Shown here one piece after another: positions 13,701-20,564 of a stretch of DNA of 28,277 nucleotides. The notes under the pieces were generated by a model. It was not told the origin of the DNA and made no database searches. It saw nothing but the letters and a program-made list of their open reading frames with translations. Position 1 is the first letter of the stretch. Every line of letters starts with the position of its first letter. Source of the DNA: a virus. Both the position numbers and the translations under genes were made by a program. The stretch lies in the IMG/VR virus record IMGVR_UViG_3300006802_000409, positions 1 through 28,277 of that record. One strand, given 5' to 3'.

Positions 13701-15482
13701 ATGGCATCTGCTGCTGAATACGCGGCATGGATAGTCGCTAATAAAGATAAAAAGGGTACTAAAGAGTTTGAGACAGTCTCAAAGGCATACGAGCTTGCAA
13801 AACAAAGTACGCCTACGACTCCTAGTGCCACAATGCAGCCTGGTGCGGCTATCCCTAATATGAGGACTACTGAACAAACTCCCGCAGAAACGCAGCCTCC
13901 TGCGTGGACAGATGTTGTTCTGCAAGCGTTTCCTAGAGCAGCTGCAGGTACTATTGACGCTACAGTAAACGCAATACCAAACGCAATTAACCTAGCTAAG
14001 ATGGGGTATGGAGTTGCTGTTAACGAGCTTGGTCTTCCTACGGAATATATGCCAGAAGTAACCGCGCCTAGTACCCCAGCTTATGATATTTTGACGAATC
14101 TAGGTGTTATACAAGAGATGCCTAACATGACTCCAGCGCAGCGGATAACTAGTGCTGCCCTTGAGGGTGCATCTGGGGCGATTATGGGAGGGGGGCCAAG
14201 CGGTGCAGGTAAGGCTTTGGCTAAACAGTTCTTTAAGGATACTGTTACCGCAGGAGGCGCAGCAGCTGCTGGGCAAGCAGTCACAGAAGCCACAGGAAAC
14301 GAGTATCTAGGTTTGGCTACCTCTGTAGCAGCACCTGTGGCAGCGAGCCGTGCGCCTGCGCTAAATGCAGCTAGAGCAGAAGCGCAGTTCAAAGCTCAGG
14401 AATACAACAAAACGCTGAATGAGGCTAAAGAGCTAGGGTTTCTTGTTCTGCCTGAAGGAGCAACAGCTAGGTTTGCTGGACAAGACTCTATGCTAAAACT
14501 TATAGAAGATACCAACCAAAATGTTCTTAACAAAGTAGCAAGAGATGGTCTACCTGGCTTTAAGCCTAATAAATCTTTGAGTGTGGATAACTTAAAGGAG
14601 TACAGGCAAAACGAGTACAACAGAGGGTACGCTCCGTTTAAGGGAATTTCTCAAATTAAGCTAGACCAAGATTATTTGAATACTATTAACGGGATATATG
14701 CAAGTTCTAATGTTAAGGCTAACCAACTAGATTCTATTGTAAATAACATACATACAAGAGGAGGAAGGTTTACTAAAAAAAATGCGCCTCCATTTGAGCC
14801 TGACTATTTAATGCAAAATATAAAAGCACTAAGAAGCGATGCTAATCGTAACAGACAAAGCACTGAAAACGCAGATACATACAATCTTGGTGTAGCACAA
14901 AAAGAACTTGCAGACGCTCTTGAGGGTCTTATGGAGCGTCAGCTTCTGCGTGACTATTCGACTACACCGCAGGGTGCTCAAAAAGCACAGCAGATTATTG
15001 ATAGATTCAGACAGTCCCGTAAAAACATTGCGGTATCTCATGTGGTCGAAGACTCACTGCTAAAGGGCTCTGAAAATGTCCAGATGGATGAACTAGCGCG
15101 TGCTATACAAAGAGGAGACTACATTACAGGTGATTTAGCAAAAGCAGGTAAATTTGGTAATGTTTACAAACCTACGAAAGAAGGTAAAAAAGGACTTGGT
15201 AAATACTCATATGCGGCTGGGGCGGCTCTAGGTGGAGCGGCTGCGGCTAAACTTGGACTTGACCCGAGTGCAGGGGCGATTGTCGCAGGTGGAGCACTAC
15301 TAGCAGGTCAGACAGCTGCGAGTCCTTTGAGGAAAGCAACTGAAGCATACCTTCTTTCAAAAAGAGGGCAGGCTTCTGCCGGTATCCCTGACTACACGGC
15401 TTTGGGTATTAACCCTCGCATGGCTTTCCCTGCAACTGTTGGAGCGTTCAGTAACATTCCTCCTGAAGAAGAGCAGCAGTAA
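13701..15482 (+). CDS. Large internal (ejection) virion protein candidate, 593 aa
   Basis: I chose ATG 13701, behind TGGGGGT, over a GTG five codons upstream. The N terminus carries AAWIVANKDKKGTKEFETVSK and then AYELAKQ. Segments of that form (xxKGTxEFxxVxxAYxLA) are familiar at the start of podophage ejection proteins. Residues ~150-235 and ~505-545 are Ala/Gly-rich and hydrophobic (YAAGAALGGAAAAKLGL), fit for crossing the host envelope. The middle (about residues 310-410) is charged, helical and A+T-rich. It probably travels inside the head and helps carry DNA into the cell. No lysozyme or transglycosylase motif was seen. Confidence 0.68.
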   Translation: MASAAEYAAWIVANKDKKGTKEFETVSKAYELAKQSTPTTPSATMQPGAAIPNMRTTEQTPAETQPPAWTDVVLQAFPRAAAGTIDATVNAIPNAINLAKMGYGVAVNELGLPTEYMPEVTAPSTPAYDILTNLGVIQEMPNMTPAQRITSAALEGASGAIMGGGPSGAGKALAKQFFKDTVTAGGAAAAGQAVTEATGNEYLGLATSVAAPVAASRAPALNAARAEAQFKAQEYNKTLNEAKELGFLVLPEGATARFAGQDSMLKLIEDTNQNVLNKVARDGLPGFKPNKSLSVDNLKEYRQNEYNRGYAPFKGISQIKLDQDYLNTINGIYASSNVKANQLDSIVNNIHTRGGRFTKKNAPPFEPDYLMQNIKALRSDANRNRQSTENADTYNLGVAQKELADALEGLMERQLLRDYSTTPQGAQKAQQIIDRFRQSRKNIAVSHVVEDSLLKGSENVQMDELARAIQRGDYITGDLAKAGKFGNVYKPTKEGKKGLGKYSYAAGAALGGAAAAKLGLDPSAGAIVAGGALLAGQTAASPLRKATEAYLLSKRGQASAGIPDYTALGINPRMAFPATVGAFSNIPPEEEQQ

Positions 15483-15487
15483 GTCTC

Positions 15488-16108
15488 ATGGCTAATTCAA
15501 TGTTTGATGAATTGGCTAGGTTCAAGGAAGGCGGTGCGTTTGGAATGCCTTCAAACGAACTGGTAAGTCTGCTTACGCAGCAAGGAGTTCCCGCTGCAAG
15601 AGCTAATGAGATTGCCGGTGGGTTGTTAGGAAATGACTTGTCTACTGCTTCTTGGACTCAGCTACACGCGCTTAGAGATATACCAGAAACAGTTGGTATA
15701 CAGAAGCAGTTAGCTCCGTATGAACACCGGGCATACACAAGGCAATTAGCTGCGTTATCTCCTTTAGCGGGGATTCTTTCAGGAACGGCCTTAAACACTG
15801 TGTACGAGGGCCTTAAAACAACGCCAAAACCATTTCAAAAATGGCTAGGGGAAAGAATTCCTGAACTAGATGTTTCTAAAAGCAGAAGTGGAGCATCTTG
15901 GGAGAATTATGGTCAAGGTCTTTTTGGTACTCTGGAAGGTCTTGCTGGAGCAGCAGGGCTTAATAACCTCGTTCAGAAAATAGAGCTAGGGTACGAAATT
16001 GACGACTTGATGCTTAGGTTAAAGTATGCAGACGAGGGGACCGAGAAGTTCTCAAACTTGCAGAAAAAAATTTCCTCTAAACAAGCAGCACTGAAGGCTC
16101 TAAAATGA
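15488..16108 (+). CDS. Hypothetical virion-associated protein, 206 aa
   Basis: I do not recognise this protein. It is mainly helical. The N-terminal ~60 residues (including FKEGGAFGMPSNELVSLLTQ and VPAARANEIAGGLLG) are Gly/Ala-rich. The centre is hydrophobic (LAALSPLAGILSGTALNTVY). The C-terminal ~40 residues form a charged helix (LMLRLKYADEGTEKFSNLQKK). Its place between the large ejection protein and the holin, with nearly no gaps, suggests it belongs to the same late set. The final four bases overlap the holin start (ATGA). Confidence 0.6.
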   Translation: MANSMFDELARFKEGGAFGMPSNELVSLLTQQGVPAARANEIAGGLLGNDLSTASWTQLHALRDIPETVGIQKQLAPYEHRAYTRQLAALSPLAGILSGTALNTVYEGLKTTPKPFQKWLGERIPELDVSKSRSGASWENYGQGLFGTLEGLAGAAGLNNLVQKIELGYEIDDLMLRLKYADEGTEKFSNLQKKISSKQAALKALK

Positions 16109-16512
16109 TAGGTGAAGTCATTGCGGGTGTAGTAGGCAAGGTGATTGATAGGGCATGGCCTGACCCGGTACAAAAAGCGCAGGCTCTACTAGAGTTAGAG
16201 AAGTTGAAGATAGATGGGTCTTTCAGGGAGTTGGATACAGCCCTCTCAGCGATAAAGACGGAAGCCGCTAGTGCTGACCCTTGGACTTCCAGGGCTAGGC
16301 CCAGCTTCTTGTATGTGTTCTACTTCATACTGTTGGCGCTGGTAGTACTGGCACCTTTGGTTGGTATCACTAATCCAGAAGGAATGTCCTCCTTCTTTGC
16401 TAATGTAAAGCTAGGCTTTGAGGCTATCCCAGAGGCTCTGTGGTGGACATTTAGTGCCGGGTATCTTGGGTACACTGGTGCTAGGACTTTCGAGAAAAGA
16501 GGAAAGCAATGA
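16105..16512 (+). CDS. Holin (Holin_3TMs-like), 135 aa
   Basis: The N terminus is amphipathic (IGEVIAGVVGKVIDRAWPDP), followed by a helical linker. The string SADPWTSRARPSFLYV leads into a hydrophobic helix (about residues 67-86). A second membrane segment (about 108-126) contains IPEALWWTFSAGYLGYTGAR, and a basic tail ends EKRGKQ. That arrangement, with DPWTSRARP before the first helix and LW.TF..GYLGY..AR, is the pattern I know for three-helix phage holins. Such holins form the inner-membrane lesion that lets an endolysin out. Three small genes then the endolysin follow. The stop overlaps the next start. Confidence 0.82.
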   Translation: MIGEVIAGVVGKVIDRAWPDPVQKAQALLELEKLKIDGSFRELDTALSAIKTEAASADPWTSRARPSFLYVFYFILLALVVLAPLVGITNPEGMSSFFANVKLGFEAIPEALWWTFSAGYLGYTGARTFEKRGKQ

Positions 16513-16661
16513 AAGAAGGACTGTACGCTAATATCCATAGGAAACGAGCCAGGATTAAAGCTGGCTCAAACGAGAGTATGCGAAAGCCGGGGAGTAAAGG
16601 TGCTCCCACAGCTGCCGCATTTAGGGCTTCGTCTAAAACTGTAAAGAGAGGTAAAAAGTAA
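16509..16661 (+). CDS. Small basic conserved phage protein, 50 aa
   Basis: The ATG overlaps the holin stop (ATGA). The protein begins MKEGLYANIHRKRARIKAGS, includes MRKPGSKGAPTAAAF and ends KTVKRGKK. Very similar small basic proteins (KGLYANIHxKRxRIKxGSxExMRKPG) recur in phage late regions and are often annotated as hypothetical; this is recalled, not searched. With about a third of its residues basic, nucleic-acid or ribosome contact is conceivable. Tight coupling to the holin and to the next gene (TAATG) argues that it is expressed. Confidence 0.75.
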   Translation: MKEGLYANIHRKRARIKAGSNESMRKPGSKGAPTAAAFRASSKTVKRGKK

Positions 16662-16753
16662 TGGCTACAAAGAAAGCGTTCAAACCGTGTGCTGGTTGTC
16701 CTACGCCTAGCAAGTGCAAGGCTGCAGGGAAGTGTCTAAAGAAGGGTAAGTAA
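16661..16753 (+). CDS. Four-cysteine microprotein, 30 aa
   Basis: The ATG shares its A with the preceding TAA (TAATG). The 30-residue product has Cys10, Cys13, Cys19 and Cys25 in a C-x2-C-x5-C-x5-C array among lysines, which would suit a single zinc ion or two disulfides. I recall similar tiny cysteine proteins next to the same neighbours in other phages, but know of no assigned role. The overlap on one side, a two-base gap on the other and a shared gene order support it as a true gene despite its size. Confidence 0.65.
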   Translation: MATKKAFKPCAGCPTPSKCKAAGKCLKKGK

Positions 16754-16755
16754 TC

Positions 16756-17022
16756 ATGGCTACTGCTAAAGACCCACGATTGGCTAGGGCTGGAGTAAGC
16801 GGCTACAACAAGCCTAAGCGTACTCCTAGTCACCCAACGAAGTCCCATGTCGTTGTGGCTAAGTCTGGAGAGCAGGTAAAGACTATCCGTTTCGGGCAGC
16901 AGGGGGTGCAAGGCTCCCCAGAAGGCTCTGCCAGGAACAAGGCGTTCAAGGCTAGACACGCATCCAACATTGCAAAAGGAAAGATGAGTGCTGCCTACTG
17001 GGCAGACAAAGTTAAATGGTGA
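16756..17022 (+). CDS. DUF6321-like conserved phage protein, 88 aa
   Basis: The protein reads DPRLARAGVSGYNKPKRTPS, HPTKSHVVVAKSGEQVKTIR, FGQQGVQGSP and ends FKARHASNIAKGKMSAAYWA followed by DKVKW. These segments match a well-conserved family of unknown function (DUF6321, name from memory) in many phage genomes. It is basic and probably compact. The usual family has a few more residues in the middle (after GSP) than seen here. It lies in the lysis cassette with the two tiny genes upstream and the endolysin downstream. Its function is unknown. Confidence 0.78.
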   Translation: MATAKDPRLARAGVSGYNKPKRTPSHPTKSHVVVAKSGEQVKTIRFGQQGVQGSPEGSARNKAFKARHASNIAKGKMSAAYWADKVKW

Positions 17023-17029
17023 GGAATAT

Positions 17030-17362
17030 ATGACTGAACGCCAGAAACAGTCTCAGTTCGCTAAGATGGTAGCGCAGCTTATATTGAAGGCTTATGAGCT
17101 GGGGTACGAGATAACTCTAGGAGAAGCATTTCGTCCTCAATGGGTAGCAGATAAGTACGCAGAGGAAGGCAAAGGAAGTCGTAATTCGTTTCACACTAGG
17201 AAACTGGCTATTGACCTAAACCTGTTCAAGAATGGGGAGTGGTTAAGTGACACGGAAGACCATCGCGAACTTGGAGAGTGGTGGGAGAGTATCGGTGGTA
17301 CCTGGGGCGGTCGATTCAAAAGGCCGGACGGGAATCATTACTCCTACTTGGAGGGAAAATAA
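17030..17362 (+). CDS. Endolysin, peptidase M15 family (L-Ala-D-Glu or D-Ala-D-Ala type), 110 aa
   Basis: I chose ATG 17030, behind GAGGAA, over upstream alternatives inside the previous gene. The single domain has the M15 metal site: His55 and Asp62 in SFHTRKLAIDLN, and His103 in DGNHYS, with Asp100 in the catalytic-base position. It also has the FRPQWVADKY opening and the GEWWESIGGTWGGRF segment typical of this family, such as T5-type endolysins. Such enzymes cleave the peptide part of peptidoglycan. There is no signal peptide, so release depends on the upstream holin. It is the last gene of the plus-strand arm, before a strong terminator. Confidence 0.88.
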   Translation: MTERQKQSQFAKMVAQLILKAYELGYEITLGEAFRPQWVADKYAEEGKGSRNSFHTRKLAIDLNLFKNGEWLSDTEDHRELGEWWESIGGTWGGRFKRPDGNHYSYLEGK

Positions 17363-17401
17363 CCCTAACGAAGTTCTGAAATGGATAAGGATGCCACTAA
17401 A

Positions 17402-17434
17402 GAAAAGCCCCCATTACGGGGGCTAATCTTTTTA
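17402..17434. terminator. Bidirectional terminator between the convergent arms
   Basis: The 7-bp stem AGCCCCC/GGGGGCT with an ATTAC loop (17406-17424) has T-rich sequence on both sides: CTTTTT after it on the plus strand, and CTTTTCTTT after it on the minus strand. It sits between the endolysin stop and the stop of the winged-helix gene, so it can end both late-plus and minus-strand transcripts. The T tract on the plus strand runs into the last codons of the minus-strand gene. Confidence 0.88.
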
Positions 17435-17635
17435 GATGGTGTTCAATGGTCGGGTTAGCCCCAACCAGTACTTACCATCAACTGTGTTCACTGAGTAGTT
17501 GCTCAGGAGTTCTCGCACTGCTCGACGAACACTGTTGTAGTTCAGCTTACCCTTCTTGGCAATCTCTGCCGGGGTAAGAGCCTTCGAGTTACGCTTCAGG
17601 ACAGCCAAGATAGAGTCCTTGATAGTCTTACGCAT
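17432..17635 (-). CDS. Small winged-helix DNA-binding protein, 67 aa
   Basis: I chose the ATG at 17635: it has an AGAGGA site nine bases upstream and overlaps the end of the preceding gene (ATGCGTAA). Residues ~1-45 look like a winged helix-turn-helix: MRKTIKDSILAVLKRNSKAL, then TPAEIAKKGKLNYNSVRRAV. The wing would be YSVNTVDGKYWLGL. It is the last gene of the replication arm, next to the terminator. It may be a phage transcription regulator. Target unknown. Confidence 0.68.
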   Translation of the reverse strand: MRKTIKDSILAVLKRNSKALTPAEIAKKGKLNYNSVRRAVRELLSNYSVNTVDGKYWLGLTRPLNTI

Positions 17636-17846
17636 CTTTAACAATCCTCTTGATTTCACGATTGATGTGCCACACGGCCTTTCTCAGGTCTTCTACGCCG
17701 TTCTTATCTTTGTAACGCCAAAGGTAGGCAACGGCTACCCCGATATTGTAATCCATGCTTTCTACGATATCAATACATTCCACCCCAGAGGGGTGGTTGT
17801 TGTAGTGCTTCGGACGGTTTACAACATCGAACTGCTTGTCTGTCAT
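17628..17846 (-). CDS. DUF3310-type phage protein, 72 aa
   Basis: The sequence DVVNRPKHYNNHPSGVECID, then YLWRYKDKNGVEDLRKAVWH and INREIKRI, is the DUF3310 signature, often annotated as an SPbeta/SaV-like or nucleotide-kinase-associated phage protein. The conserved features are RPxHY, GxExID and YLWRYxxKNGxEDLxKA. The biochemical role is not established; it is very often found among phage nucleotide-metabolism genes, as here after RNR. Its stop overlaps the start of the winged-helix gene. Confidence 0.85.
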   Translation of the reverse strand: MTDKQFDVVNRPKHYNNHPSGVECIDIVESMDYNIGVAVAYLWRYKDKNGVEDLRKAVWHINREIKRIVKDA

Positions 17847-17897
17847 AGAATGACTCTCCAGTAGTCTCTGCTGGATGAAGTAACCCTTCCGCTAGGG

Positions 17898-19550
17898 CTA
17901 TACCCCGCAGACTCCTCCTGCACAAGAGTCGTTTTCTTCATAGATGACTCCTTTGTGCGTGATTGCATCTTCGTAAGAGACTTCTGTGATGGGTTGTCCT
18001 CCTCGACTTCCATCTGGATAACAAGTAAATCCTCGGAGCCGGGGAGCGTACTCAGCAAGAACCTTAGCAAACTCTCTAACTCGGTTTTCGTTATTCTTGT
18101 CGGACCCCCAGCTGGGAAGATTGATGGTCGAACTAATGGACATGTCAACGTAATCTTGAATGTCGGCTTGGAACTTGATTCGTTTTTCATATTGGGTGCT
18201 CATAGAGTAGGCGGTTTCAATCTTGGAAGGGTCGATTCCGTGTTCCTTGATAAGGCTGTCTGCAATCCTATCAACAACGTACTCGTACTTCCATCGAGTA
18301 CCTTCCACCAGGTAGCGACGCTTGTAAGCTACAGCAAACAGCGGCTCGATGCCTGTGGTGGTTCCAGCAATAAGACCAATGGTACCAGTAGGGGCAATGG
18401 CTCTGTACGCCACAGGACGGCTGAGATACAGCCTGTCGCAGTGCTCGTTAGCAGCCTTCTCTGATTCTGACTTGTAGACTCCCAGCCAGTTCTTAAGCTC
18501 GGGCACTACCTCGTAACCGTAGTTACGCTTCAGTAGCCATTCGTGGATGCCCATAAGTCCCAGTCCCAGTCTACGATTCTTTTCTCGTACCTGCTTAACT
18601 TTGTCATAAGGTAAATCCGCCCGGACTGTTCCACATACAAGGAACTTGGAGGCAAGGTTCGTAACGTCCTTGAGTTCCTCCAGACTAGTGATATTGCCCA
18701 GATTGAGCGAGCCAAGATTACAAACGTCACTATCGTCTTCAGACGTAACTTCCGTGCAAGCGTTACGAAGCGTCTCATTCTGCTTAGTTCCAAAGTTAAA
18801 GCTAAATCCAGGTTCCCCGGTGCGCATAGCTTGGCTGCAGTTAGCGAGGAACGTGCTATCAAGATGACGGTCAGTCTTGTTCAACCAAGCGTCGTCGTAG
18901 TTGAGGCTGATGTTGGTCATGTCCAATGGGCAAGGGAAGTTGAAGTCTGACTTCTTAACCTCTGCAAGGTTGGTATCCTTGACAGGAATGTTCTCCCAGT
19001 TCTTGATGGACAGGAACTCACCAATGTCTTCGTGTGCCCAGTTGAGGCTGGCATAGATAGCAGAGCGGCGGGAGCCTCCTTGCATGACATGACGGCCTAC
19101 TTCATTGACCATCTGCATAAGAGGAATAGGGCCAGAAGATACGCCACCAGTGCGGCTAAGGGCACGGCCTCTGGGACGAAGCACTGAATAATCGAGGCCA
19201 ATACCACCACCCAGCATAAGACAGCGGTTAGCTCTCCAAAGGACTTCAGACCATTCTTCACGAGAGTCTTCCTCTACCTTGAGCAAGAAGCAGTTGTTCC
19301 AAGCGTGCAATGGCCTGCCTGCGTAGTACAGGTAACGCCCCCCAGGAATGAATTTCATATCGCTAATGTACTGGACCAGATGCTCCCTCTCACCTTTGCT
19401 TAGCAGAGGGTGGGCAGTTCCGTTAAGCGTTCCGCAAACGTCATCGACCAACCGAATACACAGGTTGTGCCAAGTGTCATTACCTCCGTGAGCGTACTTG
19501 TTGTAAAACACGTTACGCCCAATGTCTGTTCTGAATGGGTCTTTGTTCAC
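17898..19550 (-). CDS. nrdJ: Class II (adenosylcobalamin-dependent) ribonucleotide reductase, 550 aa
   Basis: It reduces ribonucleotides to deoxyribonucleotides for phage DNA synthesis using a B12-derived radical. Visible residues are Cys87 (NNC) and Cys277 (VCNLGSLNL) as the redox pair, thiyl-radical Cys265 with Glu267 (NACTE), and the C-terminal shuttle pair Cys543/Cys548 (CAGGVC). The string PTGTIGLIAGTTTGIEPLF is the usual nucleotide-reductase segment. At 550 residues it is shorter than the ~740-residue Lactobacillus enzyme, like other phage class II enzymes, and lacks the long N-terminal allosteric part. No small subunit gene lies nearby, as expected. The start is GTG, overlapping the preceding gene's TGA (GTGA). 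Confidence 0.9.
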   Translation of the reverse strand: MNKDPFRTDIGRNVFYNKYAHGGNDTWHNLCIRLVDDVCGTLNGTAHPLLSKGEREHLVQYISDMKFIPGGRYLYYAGRPLHAWNNCFLLKVEEDSREEWSEVLWRANRCLMLGGGIGLDYSVLRPRGRALSRTGGVSSGPIPLMQMVNEVGRHVMQGGSRRSAIYASLNWAHEDIGEFLSIKNWENIPVKDTNLAEVKKSDFNFPCPLDMTNISLNYDDAWLNKTDRHLDSTFLANCSQAMRTGEPGFSFNFGTKQNETLRNACTEVTSEDDSDVCNLGSLNLGNITSLEELKDVTNLASKFLVCGTVRADLPYDKVKQVREKNRRLGLGLMGIHEWLLKRNYGYEVVPELKNWLGVYKSESEKAANEHCDRLYLSRPVAYRAIAPTGTIGLIAGTTTGIEPLFAVAYKRRYLVEGTRWKYEYVVDRIADSLIKEHGIDPSKIETAYSMSTQYEKRIKFQADIQDYVDMSISSTINLPSWGSDKNNENRVREFAKVLAEYAPRLRGFTCYPDGSRGGQPITEVSYEDAITHKGVIYEENDSCAGGVCGV

Positions 19551-19738
19551 CGTTGTTCCCTTTTTATTTCAATGCAATCGTACACAATGTTAGCCGGGTC
19601 TTCTCTGTCTATGGTGTCGTTCAGACAGGCAGCTTCAGTCATATAAATCTTCGGCAAGGCAAATACTTTATCTACTTCCATAGGGGCGTCCAGGGAGTAG
19701 CTGGACGGGCCCAGGACGATTAGGAGCATTAGCCACAT
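19547..19738 (-). CDS. Small exported protein candidate, 63 aa
   Basis: Residues 1-15 (MWLMLLIVLGPSSYS) form a hydrophobic signal-like segment with no basic start. The rest (about 48 residues) is acidic with two cysteines, Cys38 (TEAACLND) and Cys55 (IVYDCIEI), suited to one disulfide in the periplasm. I do not recognise the family. Its ATG follows the stop of the preceding gene by two bases, and its stop overlaps the RNR start, so it is translated as part of the replication operon. A periplasmic or membrane phage protein among nucleotide genes is unusual. Confidence 0.62.
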   Translation of the reverse strand: MWLMLLIVLGPSSYSLDAPMEVDKVFALPKIYMTEAACLNDTIDREDPANIVYDCIEIKREQR

Positions 19739-19740
19739 AA

Positions 19741-19887
19741 TTACTTCTTCTTGCTAGGCTTCTTCTTGGTGACACCCTTGATAGTGCCCTTGTTTTCAGA
19801 AGCGTAGAAGACTTCTTCACCCTTCTTCTCTCCGTACTCCTTCATCATGGCAGACTTAACTTTCTTACCTTTTTTAGTTAGTGGCAT
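19741..19887 (-). CDS. Small basic phage protein (DUF7218-like), 48 aa
   Basis: The protein begins MPLTKKGKKVKSAMMKEYG. It has KKGEEVFYASENKGTIKGVT in the centre and a lysine tail (KKKPSKKK). Short proteins of exactly this form (xxLTKKGxKIxxxMxxxYGxKKGExVFYASxNKGTIxGV) occur widely in phages and carry a DUF name (DUF7218, from memory). A GGAGA ribosome binding site lies seven bases before the ATG. The biochemical role is unknown; the basic tail suggests nucleic-acid contact. Confidence 0.8.
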   Translation of the reverse strand: MPLTKKGKKVKSAMMKEYGEKKGEEVFYASENKGTIKGVTKKKPSKKK

Positions 19888-19902
19888 AGTAATTCTCCAA
19901 TG

Positions 19903-20232
19903 TTAACGGTGGTCGCCTTCACCTGCTATGGTGTTATTCAAGGCTCGTTTACTCAACTTCTCATAGTTATCCTGCAATGCGTCGCTAGGAGCCATGTCAA
20001 TAGCGTTGCAGAGCATTACAAGGTACCAGAATACGTCTCCTATTTCAGACAACAAAGCTGCCTTAGAAAGAACGTCATCTCTATAGAGTTTCTTAATCTT
20101 TCCTGCAATTTCCCCTGCTTCACTTGCAACACCAAGAGCCAAGTACATTAGCTCGTTTTCGCTGCCAGTCTCTTTTTCCGGGTAGATAGCAAATTCGCTA
20201 ACCTTCCCAAGGTACTTATCAATATCCCTCAT
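19903..20232 (-). CDS. MazG-like nucleoside triphosphate pyrophosphohydrolase, 109 aa
   Basis: The metal-binding EXXE...EXXD signature is present: Glu38/Glu41 in SEAGE and Glu63/Asp66 in SEIGD, in helices (LGVASEAGEIAGKIKKLY; SEIGDVFWYLVMLCNAI) of the all-alpha NTP pyrophosphatase fold. It would hydrolyse (d)NTPs to monophosphates, either cleaning non-canonical nucleotides or tuning ppGpp-linked host state as proposed for other phages. Single-domain length fits phage MazG-like enzymes. It lies in the nucleotide operon with RNR and ThyX. No strong ribosome binding site was found; coupling to the short frame upstream is likely. Confidence 0.8.
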   Translation of the reverse strand: MRDIDKYLGKVSEFAIYPEKETGSENELMYLALGVASEAGEIAGKIKKLYRDDVLSKAALLSEIGDVFWYLVMLCNAIDMAPSDALQDNYEKLSKRALNNTIAGEGDHR

Positions 20233-20281
20233 AGTCGTCTACCATTTCCTTAATCATTCTCTTGGTGATTCTACGTTCCAT
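20219..20281 (-). CDS. Possible leader micro-ORF, 20 aa, overlapping the MazG-like start
   Basis: An ATG in the 62-base gap between the acidic protein and the MazG-like gene opens a 20-residue basic-acidic peptide (MERRITKRMIKEMVDDYEGY). Its stop lies just inside the MazG-like gene. It would carry ribosomes onto the MazG-like ATG, which lacks a clear Shine-Dalgarno of its own. Evidence is limited to this arrangement, and it may be untranslated. Confidence 0.3.
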   Translation of the reverse strand: MERRITKRMIKEMVDDYEGY

Positions 20282-20294
20282 ACGAAACTTGTCT

Positions 20295-20564
20295 TTAATC
20301 GTCTTCGTCAAACAGTTCTTCGAGAGTATAAAATCCTTTTCCAATAACTCCTGGTACATAGCTTTCTTCGGAGTCTTGTTCTTCTTCAGGGTCATCGTAG
20401 TCAGTTCCAATATCAAACTTGTGAAGGTTGTCAACAATAACTTCTTCAAGAAGTTCTACGAGTTCTTCTGTGTCGAGGCCAAGGAAGTCTATGATAGTGT
20501 CAGGGTCATACCTGTCAACCAGCAAAGCCTTCTCTTCTTCAGATAGAAACTTTCTTTTTACCAT
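20295..20564 (-). CDS. Acidic hypothetical protein, 89 aa
   Basis: A GGAGAGAGT site precedes the ATG. The N-terminal half (VKRKFLSEEEKALLVDRYDP, then DTIIDFLGLDTEELVELLEE) reads as three or four short helices. The C-terminal half is strongly acidic and disordered (DYDDPEEEQDSEESYVPG), ending in LEELFDEDD. The net charge is very negative. I recall similar SEEEKALLVxRYxPxxIxDFLGL openings in phage hypothetical proteins, with no function. It could act as a DNA mimic or partner-binding protein, but that is only composition-based. It overlaps the end of the phosphoesterase gene by 26 bases. Confidence 0.72.
   Translation of the reverse strand: MVKRKFLSEEEKALLVDRYDPDTIIDFLGLDTEELVELLEEVIVDNLHKFDIGTDYDDPEEEQDSEESYVPGVIGKGFYTLEELFDEDD

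Noticed and set aside
20219-20449. 76-aa minus-strand frame overlapping the acidic protein
   Set aside because: Most of it is a frame shadow of the 89-aa gene; only its last 20 codons lie in free sequence.
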